DNA of 64,000 nt, from NCBI GenBank assembly GCA_016868895.1, contig VGFK01000003.1:306733-370732 (forward strand), in the 5' to 3' direction. Origin of the DNA: Bacteroidota bacterium (GTDB taxonomy: Bacteria; Bacteroidota; Bacteroidia; Chitinophagales; Chitinophagaceae). This document shows, piece by piece, positions 43,141 to 53,306 of the stretch (its first letter is position 1; the number at the start of each line of letters is the position of its first letter). A program made the position numbers and the translations under genes. The notes under the pieces are model-generated. The model saw only the letters and a program-made list of their open reading frames with translations. It searched no databases and was not told the DNA's origin.

Positions 43141-43485
43141 ATGCAAGTGATGCCCATCAATTATTATATTTTCCTTTCGGTGGCACTCTTCACCATTGGA
43201 ATTGTAGGCGTATTGACCCGCAGAAATGCAATCATCATTTTCATGTGCATCGAGCTCATGCTCAATGCGGTGAACGTATTGCTGGTTGCTTTTTCCAAAA
43301 TGCATCATTTAAATGCCTTTGCTGCAGATCAACTCACTACAGTTGGAACCGAGGCGCAACTCTTCGTGTTTTTCATCATGGTTGTGGCAGCGGCGGAAGT
43401 AACGGTGGGACTGGCCATCATCGTGATGCTTTACCGAAACATTCATTCAGTCGATATCAACTTCTTGAACCGACTCAAACATTGA
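43141..43485 (+). CDS. nuoK: NADH-quinone oxidoreductase subunit K
   Basis: Small antiporter-like subunit (114 aa) with three spans; the proton-path glutamates are in [12 protein letters not shown] and [15 protein letters not shown]. ATGs at 43141 and 43150 are both possible; the second gives a length nearer the family average. Confidence 0.96.
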   Translation: MQVMPINYYIFLSVALFTIGIVGVLTRRNAIIIFMCIELMLNAVNVLLVAFSKMHHLNAFAADQLTTVGTEAQLFVFFIMVVAAAEVTVGLAIIVMLYRNIHSVDINFLNRLKH

Positions 43486-43509
43486 TAACCCCTACTGTCA
43501 AGTGAGCAT

Positions 43510-45402
43510 ATGAATAAATTTGTTTTCCTCATTCCGCTTCTTCCCCTGCTGGGCTTTCTGATCAATGGATTGGGAAGAAACTATTTGGGTAAGTCATTGG
43601 TGAGCATCATCGGTTCCGGTGTGCTCCTGGCTTCATTTGCGCTCAGCGTGGCTGCATTCAATTGGGTGAATGCACCTGGATTTAAGCCCGAGGTCATCTT
43701 TTACTTTGATTTCATCCATACTGGAGGACTTCGCATTCCGATTTCATTTCTCATTGATCAACTCAGCGTCCTCTTTTTACTGATCATCACCGGAGTGGGT
43801 TCGCTGATTCATATTTACTCGGCCGCCTACATGCACGAAGAAGCTGCTCCGCATTTTGCCCGCTACTTTGCTTATCTCAACCTCTTTGTCTTTTCGATGC
43901 TGTTGCTTGTGATGGGTGCCAATTTCGTGGTGATGTTTGTCGGCTGGGAAGGCGTGGGACTCTGTTCCTATCTGCTGATTGGCTATTGGTTTGGGAACAA
44001 TGAATACAATAAAGCCGCCAAGAAGGCATTTGTGATGAACCGTATCGGTGATCTTGGATTTTTACTGGCGATTTTCTGGATGATCGGACAGTTTGGATCC
44101 ATCTCCTACATGGAAGTGTTTGCGAAAGCCCCAACTGCTTCTGTTGCCGTGATCACCGGAATCACCATGTTGTTGTTTGTCGGTGCCATGGGAAAATCCG
44201 CACAGATCCCGCTCTACACCTGGTTACCGGATGCCATGGCAGGACCCACGCCGGTCTCTGCGTTGATCCACGCTGCAACGATGGTCACCGCCGGCATCTA
44301 CATGATTGCCCGCAGCAACGTGCTCTATACACTGGCACCTGCATCGCAAGACCTGGTCGCCATCATCGGTAGTGCAACCGCCTTATTTGCCGCCACCATT
44401 GCGCTGAAACAAAACGATATTAAAAAAGTATTGGCCTATTCTACGGTGAGCCAGTTGGGACTCATGTTCCTCGCTCTTGGAGTAGGCGCCTATACTTCGG
44501 GTGTCTTTCATGTTATGACGCACGCCTTTTTCAAAGCCCTGTTGTTCCTGGGTGCCGGCAGCGTGATCCATGCCATGCACCATGAACAAGATATTTTGAA
44601 AATGGGGGGACTCAAATCGAAGTTGCCGATTACCCACCTCACCTTTTTAATTGGTTGCCTGGCCATCGTGGGTATACCTCCTTTTGCAGGATTCTTTTCC
44701 AAAGATGAAATCCTCATCGCTGCCCTTCAAAAAAATCCCGTGTATTATGTTCTGGCCGTTGCTACATCTCTGATGACGACCTTCTATATGTTCCGGTTGT
44801 ATTTCCTGACGTTTGGCGGCAACTTCCGCGGTACCGATCATCAATGGTCGCATCTCCACGAATCTCCTTTTGCCATGACGTTCCCGCTCATTGCATTAGC
44901 GGTGCTTTCTGTTGTAGGAGGATGGATTGGAATTCCCACGCTGTTCATGGAAGATGCACATCGATTGTCCAACTTCCTTCAGCCGGTGATTGCACCGCCT
45001 TCTGAGGTACATCATCTGGAACATTCAGTGGAGTGGATGCTGTTGGGCGCAGTGCTGACATTGGTCCTCGTAGCCATATTGTTGGCTGCTCGACGCTATG
45101 GAAAAAATTTCAAGGTTGAGAATACCGAAACTGGACTTTCCAAACTCCTTGCAAACAAGTGGTATGTGGATGAACTCTACGATGCCATTGTGGTCCGACC
45201 CCTGGATGCACTGGGTGCTTTCTTGGGAAGAGTAATCGATAACCGTGTGGTGGATGGGGTGGTCAATGGTGTTGGCAAGGCCGTTCAGTTTGGCGGTCGA
45301 CAACTACGCTTGTTGCAGAGCGGACAAGTAGGTTCCTATGTTTTGCTCATGGTGGCTTCGTTGATCGCATTCCTCATCCTACAATTGTTCTGGAAACCCT
45401 AA
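43510..45402 (+). CDS. nuoL: NADH-quinone oxidoreductase subunit L
   Basis: Largest Mrp-antiporter-like proton-pumping subunit (630 aa). The lysine/glutamate pump residues lie around FVGWEGVGLCSYLLIGYW and AMGKSAQIPLYTWLPDAMAG, with TPVSALIHAATMVTAGIY downstream. The long lateral helix is at the C-terminus (~residues 520-630). Confidence 0.97.
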   Translation: MNKFVFLIPLLPLLGFLINGLGRNYLGKSLVSIIGSGVLLASFALSVAAFNWVNAPGFKPEVIFYFDFIHTGGLRIPISFLIDQLSVLFLLIITGVGSLIHIYSAAYMHEEAAPHFARYFAYLNLFVFSMLLLVMGANFVVMFVGWEGVGLCSYLLIGYWFGNNEYNKAAKKAFVMNRIGDLGFLLAIFWMIGQFGSISYMEVFAKAPTASVAVITGITMLLFVGAMGKSAQIPLYTWLPDAMAGPTPVSALIHAATMVTAGIYMIARSNVLYTLAPASQDLVAIIGSATALFAATIALKQNDIKKVLAYSTVSQLGLMFLALGVGAYTSGVFHVMTHAFFKALLFLGAGSVIHAMHHEQDILKMGGLKSKLPITHLTFLIGCLAIVGIPPFAGFFSKDEILIAALQKNPVYYVLAVATSLMTTFYMFRLYFLTFGGNFRGTDHQWSHLHESPFAMTFPLIALAVLSVVGGWIGIPTLFMEDAHRLSNFLQPVIAPPSEVHHLEHSVEWMLLGAVLTLVLVAILLAARRYGKNFKVENTETGLSKLLANKWYVDELYDAIVVRPLDALGAFLGRVIDNRVVDGVVNGVGKAVQFGGRQLRLLQSGQVGSYVLLMVASLIAFLILQLFWKP

Positions 45403-45414
45403 ACAGCACTTCCT

Positions 45415-46881
45415 ATGTACGCAGCATTTGATAATTTTCCCGCATTGCTCATATGGTTGCCACTGGTGGGGGCATTGCTTTCTTTTTTCATGCGCTCGGA
45501 AACGGCTGCAAAAAATGTAGCAGTACTTTTCTCACTGCTTGCCCTGGGTGTGGTAGGATCAAGTTTGTTGTATGTCGACAGCAAATACCAGGCACTCAAT
45601 CAGGTGAGTTATGTATGGTTACCCGGTTTGGAGTCCAGTTTTGCTTTTATTTTGGATGGATTGACCCGGACGTTGTGTTTGCTGACCGCAGTTTCGTTCC
45701 CGTTGATTTTTTTGTTTATCCCGGTGGGAAAATACAAACAGCCACATGTGTTTTATGGACTGATGATGCTCACTCAATGCGGATTGATGGGTGTCTTCAT
45801 GGCCACTGACGCACTGGTATTTTATTTGTTCTGGGAACTGGCCCTCATTCCCGTTTATTTTTTATCGTCTATTTGGGGTGGAGAAAAGCGCATTCGAGCA
45901 ACGTTCAAGTTTTTTATCTACACGTTTGTGGGATCGCTCTTCATGCTGATCGGTATCATTTATATTTATTTGAAGACAAGTGGCTCTTTCAACCTGATCA
46001 ATTTTTACAATGCCGCTTTAACGCATCAGGAAGAAGGGTGGTTATTTGCTTTATTTTTTCTGGCCTTCGCCATCAAAATGCCTTTGTTTCCCTTTCATAC
46101 CTGGCAACCGGATGCTTACGAACAGTCGCCCACACCCGTCACCATGGTGCTCAGCGGTATAATGGTTAAAATGGGATTGTTTGGTTTGATGCGTTGGCTC
46201 ATAGCAATGCTGCCCCATGGTGCAAAAGCGCATCAAACGATGGTGGTGGTATTGGCGGTCATCGGGATGATTTATGCATCGCTGATTGCCATGCGGCAAG
46301 ACAATATCAAACGACTCATTGCCTATTCTTCCATTGCGCACATCGGATTGATGGCACTTGGAATTTTTACCTTTCAGCAAGTGGCCGTAACGGGAGTAGT
46401 CATTCAAATGTTTACCCACGGAGTGAACGTGGTTGCGCTGTGGATGGTTGCGGATCTGATTGAGCGGCAGACCGGAACGCTGAGCATGAGCGCATTGGGC
46501 GGAATTGCCAAGAAAGCACCCAACCTGGCAATTTTCATGCTGGTGTTTGCATTTGCCAACATTGCGTTGCCGCTGACCAATGCATTTGTCGGCGAGTTCA
46601 TGATTTTCAGCGGAGTATATGCCATGTCGCCCTGGTGGGCCGCTGCAGCAGGCATCAGCATCATACTCTCAGCTGTGTACACGCTGAACATGGTGAAAAA
46701 TGTTTTTTACGGTGAGGCAGCTGCTGCTGTTCAAGGGTTCATGGATATTCGCCCTTTGCAGTCTTTTGTATTTGTGGTGCTCACGGTACTTATCTTTTTT
46801 GTGGGTGTATATCCCGGACCATTTCTGAGCATGATAGCAGAAACCGTCAGCCTGATTGTTAATAAATTAACTGGCATATAA
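45415..46881 (+). CDS. nuoM: NADH-quinone oxidoreductase subunit M
   Basis: Second antiporter-like pump subunit (488 aa). Seen: YLFWELALIPVYFLSSIWGG with the key Glu, and AFAIKMPLFPFHTWQPDAYEQ with the key Lys, then SPTPVTMVLSGIMVKMGLFG. Fourteen or so hydrophobic spans. Confidence 0.97.
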   Translation: MYAAFDNFPALLIWLPLVGALLSFFMRSETAAKNVAVLFSLLALGVVGSSLLYVDSKYQALNQVSYVWLPGLESSFAFILDGLTRTLCLLTAVSFPLIFLFIPVGKYKQPHVFYGLMMLTQCGLMGVFMATDALVFYLFWELALIPVYFLSSIWGGEKRIRATFKFFIYTFVGSLFMLIGIIYIYLKTSGSFNLINFYNAALTHQEEGWLFALFFLAFAIKMPLFPFHTWQPDAYEQSPTPVTMVLSGIMVKMGLFGLMRWLIAMLPHGAKAHQTMVVVLAVIGMIYASLIAMRQDNIKRLIAYSSIAHIGLMALGIFTFQQVAVTGVVIQMFTHGVNVVALWMVADLIERQTGTLSMSALGGIAKKAPNLAIFMLVFAFANIALPLTNAFVGEFMIFSGVYAMSPWWAAAAGISIILSAVYTLNMVKNVFYGEAAAAVQGFMDIRPLQSFVFVVLTVLIFFVGVYPGPFLSMIAETVSLIVNKLTGI

Positions 46882-46895
46882 ACTAGTACTCAATT

Positions 46896-48272
46896 ATGAA
46901 TTCCATACTTGTTTCTGTTCTTTGGGGTATACTCTTGATGTATGCCGGCTTCCTCACGAAGAACAAACGATCCATATCTGTACTGGCGGTAGTGGGTGCA
47001 GTAGCGGTGCTTTCGGCAAACGCCTTGGAGTACATGGGACTTTCATTCTTTGATATCGATACGAAAGGAATGTTGTTCTACAATCCGTATAGTTATATTT
47101 TTCTTGTCGTAATACACGCTTCTTTGCTGCTCTATTTTCTGCTCTCCGGAACAGAAGTGGAGGAGACGGCTGCAACCCCTTCGGATCATTATGCGTTGAT
47201 TTTTTTTGTTGCCAGTGGAATTTCCATCATCGCCGGATTCAAGTCGCTGCTCATGCTGTTCCTGGGAATTGAAATCATATCCATTCCTTTGTATGTGTTG
47301 GCCGGAAGCGATAAATCCAATTTAAAGAGCAACGAAGCCGCACTCAAGTATTTTTTAATGGGAGCGTTTTCAACGGGACTCATGCTGATGGGTATTGCAT
47401 TTTTGTATGGAGACTCCGGTACGTTTTATCTGGAAGGAATCAACATGGGTGCAACGGAAATGTCGCCACTCAAAGCCATTGGCGGCGTGCTGATCCTGGC
47501 ATCGATGGCCTTTAAAGTTTCTGCTGCTCCTTTTCATTTCTGGACGCCTGATGTCTATGATGGATCCCCGACGGTGTTCACTTCGTTCATGGCGACCATC
47601 GTGAAGTCTGCTGCGTTTTTTGCCTTCATCAAATTATTTGAAGGGGCTTTTGGAAAAATTCAAGGCCAGTGGCAGGTTCTACTGGCGGTGATCACCGCCT
47701 TGACCTTGATTGTAGGCAACATCACTGCCGTTTTCCAGCAGAGTGTGAAGCGCATGCTCAGCTATTCTTCCATTGCACAGGCTGGATTCATGGTGATGGG
47801 AATTTTTGCAATGAACCTGATGGCCAAGCAGGGACTTGTATTGTACTTTGCTGCCTACAGTGTAGCCAGCATCGCGATCTTTGCGGTTTTGGCCAAATTA
47901 AAGGACCACTCGGTTGATGCCTTCAATGGGTTTGCTAAAGCACACCCGCTCGTTGCAGCGGTGGTACTCATCTGTTTGCTTTCGCTTGCTGGCGTACCCC
48001 TGACAGCCGGATTTTTTGCTAAATACTACATGCTGGTGGCTGTGTTAAAAAATGGCACCATGTATTGGTTGCCTGTTCTTGCCATCGTGTGTGCAGCGGT
48101 GAGTGTATACTATTATTTCCGGGTCATTCAGGCCATGTATTTCAAGGAGACAGAAGCGGGTTCGGTTGCCGAAATTCAGTTCAGTAGCAGTTTCAAAGTG
48201 ATCATGGTCGTGTGTGCCTTGTTGATCATCGGACTGGGCATTCATCCTGATTGGCTGATGGACCTCCTTTGA
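46896..48272 (+). CDS. nuoN: NADH-quinone oxidoreductase subunit N
   Basis: Third antiporter-like pump subunit (458 aa) and last gene of the operon. Conserved FLGIEIISIPLYVLAGS with Glu, and MAFKVSAAPFHFWTPDVYDG with Lys. Ends 57 bp before a MacB-like permease gene. No terminator hairpin seen after it. Confidence 0.97.
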   Translation: MNSILVSVLWGILLMYAGFLTKNKRSISVLAVVGAVAVLSANALEYMGLSFFDIDTKGMLFYNPYSYIFLVVIHASLLLYFLLSGTEVEETAATPSDHYALIFFVASGISIIAGFKSLLMLFLGIEIISIPLYVLAGSDKSNLKSNEAALKYFLMGAFSTGLMLMGIAFLYGDSGTFYLEGINMGATEMSPLKAIGGVLILASMAFKVSAAPFHFWTPDVYDGSPTVFTSFMATIVKSAAFFAFIKLFEGAFGKIQGQWQVLLAVITALTLIVGNITAVFQQSVKRMLSYSSIAQAGFMVMGIFAMNLMAKQGLVLYFAAYSVASIAIFAVLAKLKDHSVDAFNGFAKAHPLVAAVVLICLLSLAGVPLTAGFFAKYYMLVAVLKNGTMYWLPVLAIVCAAVSVYYYFRVIQAMYFKETEAGSVAEIQFSSSFKVIMVVCALLIIGLGIHPDWLMDLL

Positions 48273-48292
48273 TCTTTCCGTTCATCACAGTT

Positions 48293-48325
48293 TTGCAACC
48301 GACTCCACGGGAATGCCTAATTTCG
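48293..48325 (+). promoter_or_regulatory. Putative promoter of the MacB-like permease (TTG ... TAATTTCG)
   Basis: TTG at 48293-48295, 22 nt spacer, then TAATTTCG (48318-48325, 7 of 8 matches to TAnnTTTG), 4 nt before the ATG at 48330. Confidence 0.4.
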
Positions 48326-48329
48326 AGTC

Positions 48330-49613
48330 ATGAAATGGTGGGATAATCTTTTATTGGCCTGGAGAACCGTAAGGGCAAACCGACTCCGGACGGGCATCAC
48401 CGTAGCCATCATCGCTTTTGGCATCATGGCCCTGGTGGGCATCATCACCGCTATTGAGGCGATGAACAACAGTTTGCGCGACAGTTTCTCTACGATGGGC
48501 GCCAATGCGTTCAGCATTCGATTCAAGGAACGTCGCTTTTTTGGAGGGGGAGACCGTGGAGCAGATGTTACAAAGTCGAACACCCGTTCCCGCAAACGCG
48601 TGAAGAAGTCCAGCACCGGAAAAATCATTACCTATAAGCAGGCAACCCAGTTCAAGCAACTTTTTGATTTTCCTGCCAACGTCAGCATCGGCATCAACGG
48701 TCCGCGCAGCCAGGTGGTCAATTACGAAAACAAAAAAACCAATCCAACGGTAGCCATCAATGGTGGCGATGAGAATTATTTGCAGCTGAATGGCTATGAA
48801 GTTGCTTTCGGTCGGAATTTCAATCGGAACGATGTTGAAAGTGGTCGCGACATCTGCATCATCGGAAAGGATGTGGCCTATAAATTATTTGGTGCCAAGT
48901 ATGAACGGGCGTTGGATAAAGTGATTCGTGTAGGAAAAAATAAATACCGTGTCATTGGGATTACAAAAGAAAAAGGTTCGAGTTCGTTTCTGCAAGCCGA
49001 TAATGTGATTTTTGCAACGTATACAAATGTCCGGCAACGGTACGCCAACCCGAATCAGTCGTACAACATTGCTGTCATGGTCAACGACATCAATCAAATG
49101 GAGACGGCCATTGGAGAAGCGGAAGCAACGTTTCGACCCATACGGGCCCTGCATGTAGAAGAGGACAATAATTTTTATGTCGATAAAAGCGACAGCATCG
49201 CTGAAACATTCATAAAATTACTCGGAACAATTTCTGCAGCAGCCGGTGCCATTGGGTTCATTACCTTGATTGGTGCTGCCATCGGGTTGATGAACATTAT
49301 GTTGGTTGCCGTAACCGAACGGACCAAAGAAGTGGGTTTGATCAAAGCATTGGGCGGGAAAAGAGGATCCATTCGATCCCAGTTTTTATTTGAATCCACC
49401 CTGATCAGTCTGATGGGGGCCATCATCGGAATTTTCTTGGGCGTCATGATTGGTAATTTGGTCGGCAGCCTGTTGGAAACCGAATTCTTTATACCCTGGA
49501 ACATCATTACCATTGGCATTGTGATCTGCTCGGTGGTGGGATTGGTTGCGGGGTTGTATCCTGCCATGAAGGCGGCCAAGTTGGATCCAATTGTCGCCTT
49601 GCGGTACGAATAA
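48330..49613 (+). CDS. MacB/FtsX-type ABC transporter permease
   Basis: A 427-aa permease of the MacB family: a first span near residues 20-40 (TGITVAIIAFGIMALVGIIT), a large periplasmic domain (~60-285), then three spans with VAVTERTKEVGLIKALGGKRG, the family signature, and VVGLVAGLYPAMKAAKLDP. A basic insertion (NTRSRKRVKKSS) sits early in the periplasmic domain. No ATPase gene adjoins it, so it must pair with one elsewhere. It ends at a strong bidirectional terminator. Confidence 0.88.
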   Translation: MKWWDNLLLAWRTVRANRLRTGITVAIIAFGIMALVGIITAIEAMNNSLRDSFSTMGANAFSIRFKERRFFGGGDRGADVTKSNTRSRKRVKKSSTGKIITYKQATQFKQLFDFPANVSIGINGPRSQVVNYENKKTNPTVAINGGDENYLQLNGYEVAFGRNFNRNDVESGRDICIIGKDVAYKLFGAKYERALDKVIRVGKNKYRVIGITKEKGSSSFLQADNVIFATYTNVRQRYANPNQSYNIAVMVNDINQMETAIGEAEATFRPIRALHVEEDNNFYVDKSDSIAETFIKLLGTISAAAGAIGFITLIGAAIGLMNIMLVAVTERTKEVGLIKALGGKRGSIRSQFLFESTLISLMGAIIGIFLGVMIGNLVGSLLETEFFIPWNIITIGIVICSVVGLVAGLYPAMKAAKLDPIVALRYE

Positions 49614-49632
49614 TCAGCTCATAATGAAATAA

Positions 49633-49666
49633 AAAAAAGGCATCGTTGTGACGATGCCTTTTTTTT
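49633..49666. terminator. Strong bidirectional terminator between convergent genes
   Basis: AAGGCATCGT (49637-49646) pairs perfectly with ACGATGCCTT (49651-49660) around TGTG; flanking A- and T-runs extend the stem and provide the T-tract on both strands. It would end transcripts of the MacB-like permease and of the metalloprotease. Confidence 0.9.
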
Positions 49667-49684
49667 ATGCATAGCTGGTGAAGA

Positions 49685-52267
49685 TTATTTTGGATCCAGA
49701 GCTTGTTTGATGCGATCGGAAAGATCCATGAGGTGATACTTACTCATGGCATCCGGCATGGAAGCAGATGCTGCCTGGATTTCGCTGCGCAGAGAAGCGA
49801 GGTGAGCGCGGGTGACCGACACCACATCTGTTTTCTTGGGATCGGGTCCTGCAGATACTGCACCACCAATGCTGATGGTGATGCCACCGCCGCCGGAAGC
49901 GTTACCCAACAGTGCTGTCATGCGTTCTACATAACTTTTCTGAAGGTTTCTTCTGTAGCCGTCGATTGATTTTTTGGTCGACAGTTCACTGAAGATTCCT
50001 TTTTTCAAATCGCTGTAGAGTTCTGGAATATCGTACGCATTTGAAAATCTTCTTGCTTCCGTGTTCATGCGGGTGAGGCGTGCGGAAGAAAGAATACTTC
50101 CCAGTGCATTGTCTTGAATGGAACCGACTTGGTCGCTGGTAGGACTGCTGATGCGGTCCAAGATTTTAGGATCCAGCATCCAGGTAGGAGTAGCGAACAG
50201 GTGATTGTTCAGGAAGGCCACGGCTTCTTTTTGGGTGGCTTTGGGAGTCACTTCATATACTGCGCCTTCTTGTTCTATGCTCTTGGGGGTTTCGTAGTAA
50301 CCGCCGATGTTGCGGCTTACGTGACCGATGTAGCGGTTGAATTGTCCCGCGCTCTGACGGTACATCAGTGCGAGGTTTTCGTAGCGGTCGCCTTCCTCTT
50401 TGGTCCACTCTGTAAGATTGGCCATGATGCGCTTCAGGTTTTTGATGCCGTATTCACTGGCCTTCATGGAATTGTCGCCCAGGTCCTCGCTTTGCGTACG
50501 TGGGTCGGACATGTTTCCATATTCGTAGGTACCAAACCAGATGCGGGGATTTTTAGCCAGGCGTTCGTTATAAAGCGTATTGCGTTGTTTTTTGTCGGCC
50601 TCTTGATTATCGGCACCGAACCCATAACCCCATTCAATTGCCCAATTATCGTAGTCGCCAATTCTGGGGAACAGTCCTGATCTTCCGATGTTGTCTTCCG
50701 GTTGTGCCACATAATTGAAGCGCGCATAGTCCATGATGGAAGCGGTATGTCCGTTGGCTTCCACCCATGATTTGTCGCGCAGTTTCTCAACAGGTGTCTT
50801 GCTGCTGGATCCCATGTTGTGGCGAAGACCGAGCGTATGGCCAACTTCATGAGAAGAAACAAAACGGATGAGGTTGCCCATCAGATCGTCGTCGTATTTC
50901 ATTTTACGGGCACCGGGATCTACGGCTGCCGTTTGAACAAAGTACCAGTCGTGCACCAGGCTCATCACGTTGTGGTACCATCCGATATGGCTTTCAATGA
51001 TCTCACCGCTGCGGGGGTCGTGCACATTCGGGCCATAGGCATTGGCAATGTCCGATGCGAAATACCGCAATACGGAAAAGCGGGCATCTTCCAGGCTCAT
51101 GGTGCTATCGTTCTCGGGCCACTCTTTGCCGACGATTGCATTTTTGAAACCGGCTTTTTCAAACGCCTTTTGCCAATCGTTGATGCCCTGTATCAGATAG
51201 GGGCGCCATTTTTTGGGAGTGGCGGGATCAATATAATACACAATGGGTTTAACGGGGTCAACCAGTTCACCGCGTTTCCATTTGTCCATGTCTTCTTTCT
51301 TGGGCTCAAGGCGCCAGCGGACAATAAAGCTTTCGTTTTCTACTTTTTGTTGATCATCGCTATACAGTGTATAGTCCTCAGCGAAGAAACCCACACGCGG
51401 ATCATTCATCCTGCGTTGCATGGGTTGCTCTGGAAGGATGATGAACGAAGTGTTGATTTCCAGGGTTACTGCTCCTGCTGCGCTTGCTGCAGGAAGCGAT
51501 GCGCTGGTGGGGAAGGGGCTGGGGCCACCACCACCTATAGCGGGGGAAGAGGAGAATGTTTTTACCGTTCTGACTTCAGTATTGATGGGGAAGCTTTTGA
51601 TGACTTCGATGTAGGAGCGATCACCCAGTAGGGCCATCAGGTTGAGCCTGCGTTTAGCGGCAGGGTTCAGGGAGACGGCCTGGTTATCGCCTTTGAAGAA
51701 ATCCGTCACTTCGATCACGGCACCGGTTGAGTCCTTGCCCAGCGATTTGATATCGAACGATGCAGCAATGGGATCCAGGTTCGAATTGCTCACGGCCTTA
51801 TAGATGGGCTGGGAGGAATCGGCAACACTGATGATGGTCACCACGCGCATGAAAATCTTGTTGTCGGGACCTTTTTCAAATTTGACCACTTGCTGATTGG
51901 CCAGTTCTCCACCGTATACCCCGCCGCCGCCGGCTACTTTGGTAAAACGGGTAATGGCCATGATCTCTCTTCCGAAAAGCTTTTCGTCGAGTTCAAAGTA
52001 ATATTTGTCATCGACCTTGTGGACGGTAAAGAGTCCCTTCGTGCTCTTGGCCTTGGCAGTAACAATTTCTTTATACGGCTTAGGGCCCGGACGGGAAGGC
52101 ATTGCAGGAGGCGCTGCAGGGGGAGTTGCAGCCGCTGCAGCAGGTGCAGCGGGAGGAGCAGGAGGTTGTGAGGGCCTGTCTCTGCGCTCTTGTGCCATGG
52201 ATTCGAGCTGTACCAGACTGGTGGACAGAACCAGCGCTGCTGAGCCTAACATCTTGATCACATTCAT
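49685..52267 (-). CDS. Exported zinc-dependent metalloprotease (DUF5117/DUF5118 type)
   Basis: An 860-aa exported protease. After the signal peptide (MLGSAALVLSTSLVQLESMA) comes a proline/alanine-rich linker (~residues 33-62), then two family domains, and the catalytic zinc site HEVGHTLGLRHN (HExxHxxGxxH) near residue 470. The C-terminal ~200 residues contain glycine-rich and helical parts. The family is widespread in Bacteroidota; natural substrates are unknown. Single gene, divergent from exbB, sharing the terminator at 49633-49666 with its convergent neighbour. Confidence 0.88.
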   Translation of the reverse strand: MNVIKMLGSAALVLSTSLVQLESMAQERRDRPSQPPAPPAAPAAAAATPPAAPPAMPSRPGPKPYKEIVTAKAKSTKGLFTVHKVDDKYYFELDEKLFGREIMAITRFTKVAGGGGVYGGELANQQVVKFEKGPDNKIFMRVVTIISVADSSQPIYKAVSNSNLDPIAASFDIKSLGKDSTGAVIEVTDFFKGDNQAVSLNPAAKRRLNLMALLGDRSYIEVIKSFPINTEVRTVKTFSSSPAIGGGGPSPFPTSASLPAASAAGAVTLEINTSFIILPEQPMQRRMNDPRVGFFAEDYTLYSDDQQKVENESFIVRWRLEPKKEDMDKWKRGELVDPVKPIVYYIDPATPKKWRPYLIQGINDWQKAFEKAGFKNAIVGKEWPENDSTMSLEDARFSVLRYFASDIANAYGPNVHDPRSGEIIESHIGWYHNVMSLVHDWYFVQTAAVDPGARKMKYDDDLMGNLIRFVSSHEVGHTLGLRHNMGSSSKTPVEKLRDKSWVEANGHTASIMDYARFNYVAQPEDNIGRSGLFPRIGDYDNWAIEWGYGFGADNQEADKKQRNTLYNERLAKNPRIWFGTYEYGNMSDPRTQSEDLGDNSMKASEYGIKNLKRIMANLTEWTKEEGDRYENLALMYRQSAGQFNRYIGHVSRNIGGYYETPKSIEQEGAVYEVTPKATQKEAVAFLNNHLFATPTWMLDPKILDRISSPTSDQVGSIQDNALGSILSSARLTRMNTEARRFSNAYDIPELYSDLKKGIFSELSTKKSIDGYRRNLQKSYVERMTALLGNASGGGGITISIGGAVSAGPDPKKTDVVSVTRAHLASLRSEIQAASASMPDAMSKYHLMDLSDRIKQALDPK

Positions 52268-52438
52268 GTGTATTAAATTTTTGTAAGGGGATAAATATCG
52301 GGTTTTTTTTATTCAATTTCATTATCTTGCTCAGCGCCCTAAAAAATTTCAGATTGATCGTATCATTTCAGGGATTATTTTAGTAGCATTGTAAACCTTA
52401 AACCAAACTGTAATTGTAAATTAAAAAAAACAAACGTC

Positions 52439-53296
52439 ATGGCTGAAACAAAACCAAATGCAGCTGCAAAGGCAACCCAAGCGGGACAATCCAAGGGTGG
52501 TGGCAACGCAATTTCTTATCTGGCTCCGATCATTTGCATCATCGCCGGATATGTTATCTGGAGATTTATTTTGGGAGATTCTTCTGGCTTTACAAAGCCC
52601 GATTTGGAAGGTGGTTTTTGGCCCAGCCATAAAGGCCCCATCGGTGCATGGAACCGCATGTACGAAGGCGGTATCATCGTTCCATTGCTGCTCGGTGCAT
52701 TCCTGATGGTAGTCGTGTTCTCTATTGAACGTTACCTCACCATTCGCAAGGCGACCGGAACCGGATCAAACGCTGAGTTTGTGCGCAAGGTGCAGTTTCA
52801 CCTCGCCAACAAAAATGTTGACGGTGCAATTGCGGAGTGCGACAAGCAAAAAGGAAGCGTAGGAAATGTAATGAAAGCAGGTTTGAAAAAGTACAAGGAA
52901 ATGATTGCAGACGGCAGTTTGTCGACCGACCAAAAAGTTGCGGCCATACAAAAAGAGGTGGAAGAAGCAACTGCGCTCGAACTTCCGATGCTGCAGAAGA
53001 ACCTGGTGTTCTTGTCAACCCTTACTTCACTCGGTACATTGATCGCCCTCTTGGGTACGGTATTGGGTATGATCCGTTCATTCGCTTCACTCGGTGAAGA
53101 AGGTGGATCAGGAGCAGCTGCAGAACTAGCGGTAGGTATCTCCGAGGCCCTTTACAATACGGCGTTGGGTATTGCCACCTCATCTGTAGCGCTGATGATG
53201 TACAACATCTTCACGACCAAGATCGATTCCATCACATACGGCATTGACGAGTCTGGTTTCACATTGACCCAGAGCTTTGCCTCTCAGTATAAATAA
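52439..53296 (+). CDS. exbB: MotA/TolQ/ExbB proton channel protein
   Basis: Proton channel of the TonB-energising complex (285 aa). An alanine/glycine-rich N-terminal stretch precedes a span at ~28-46, then a second at ~80-98. Two further long hydrophobic helices near ~190-215 and ~235-265 (STLTSLGTLIALLGTVLGMI; AVGISEALYNTALGIATSSV) form the channel. Followed by two exbD genes and tonB. TAGCATTG (52384-52391) is a near -7 box. Confidence 0.92.
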   Translation: MAETKPNAAAKATQAGQSKGGGNAISYLAPIICIIAGYVIWRFILGDSSGFTKPDLEGGFWPSHKGPIGAWNRMYEGGIIVPLLLGAFLMVVVFSIERYLTIRKATGTGSNAEFVRKVQFHLANKNVDGAIAECDKQKGSVGNVMKAGLKKYKEMIADGSLSTDQKVAAIQKEVEEATALELPMLQKNLVFLSTLTSLGTLIALLGTVLGMIRSFASLGEEGGSGAAAELAVGISEALYNTALGIATSSVALMMYNIFTTKIDSITYGIDESGFTLTQSFASQYK

Positions 53297-53306
53297 ATAG
53301 GTAAAC

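Noticed and set aside
52075..52171. GC-rich low-complexity tract in the metalloprotease gene
   Set aside because: It encodes a proline/alanine linker behind the signal peptide and needs no other explanation.
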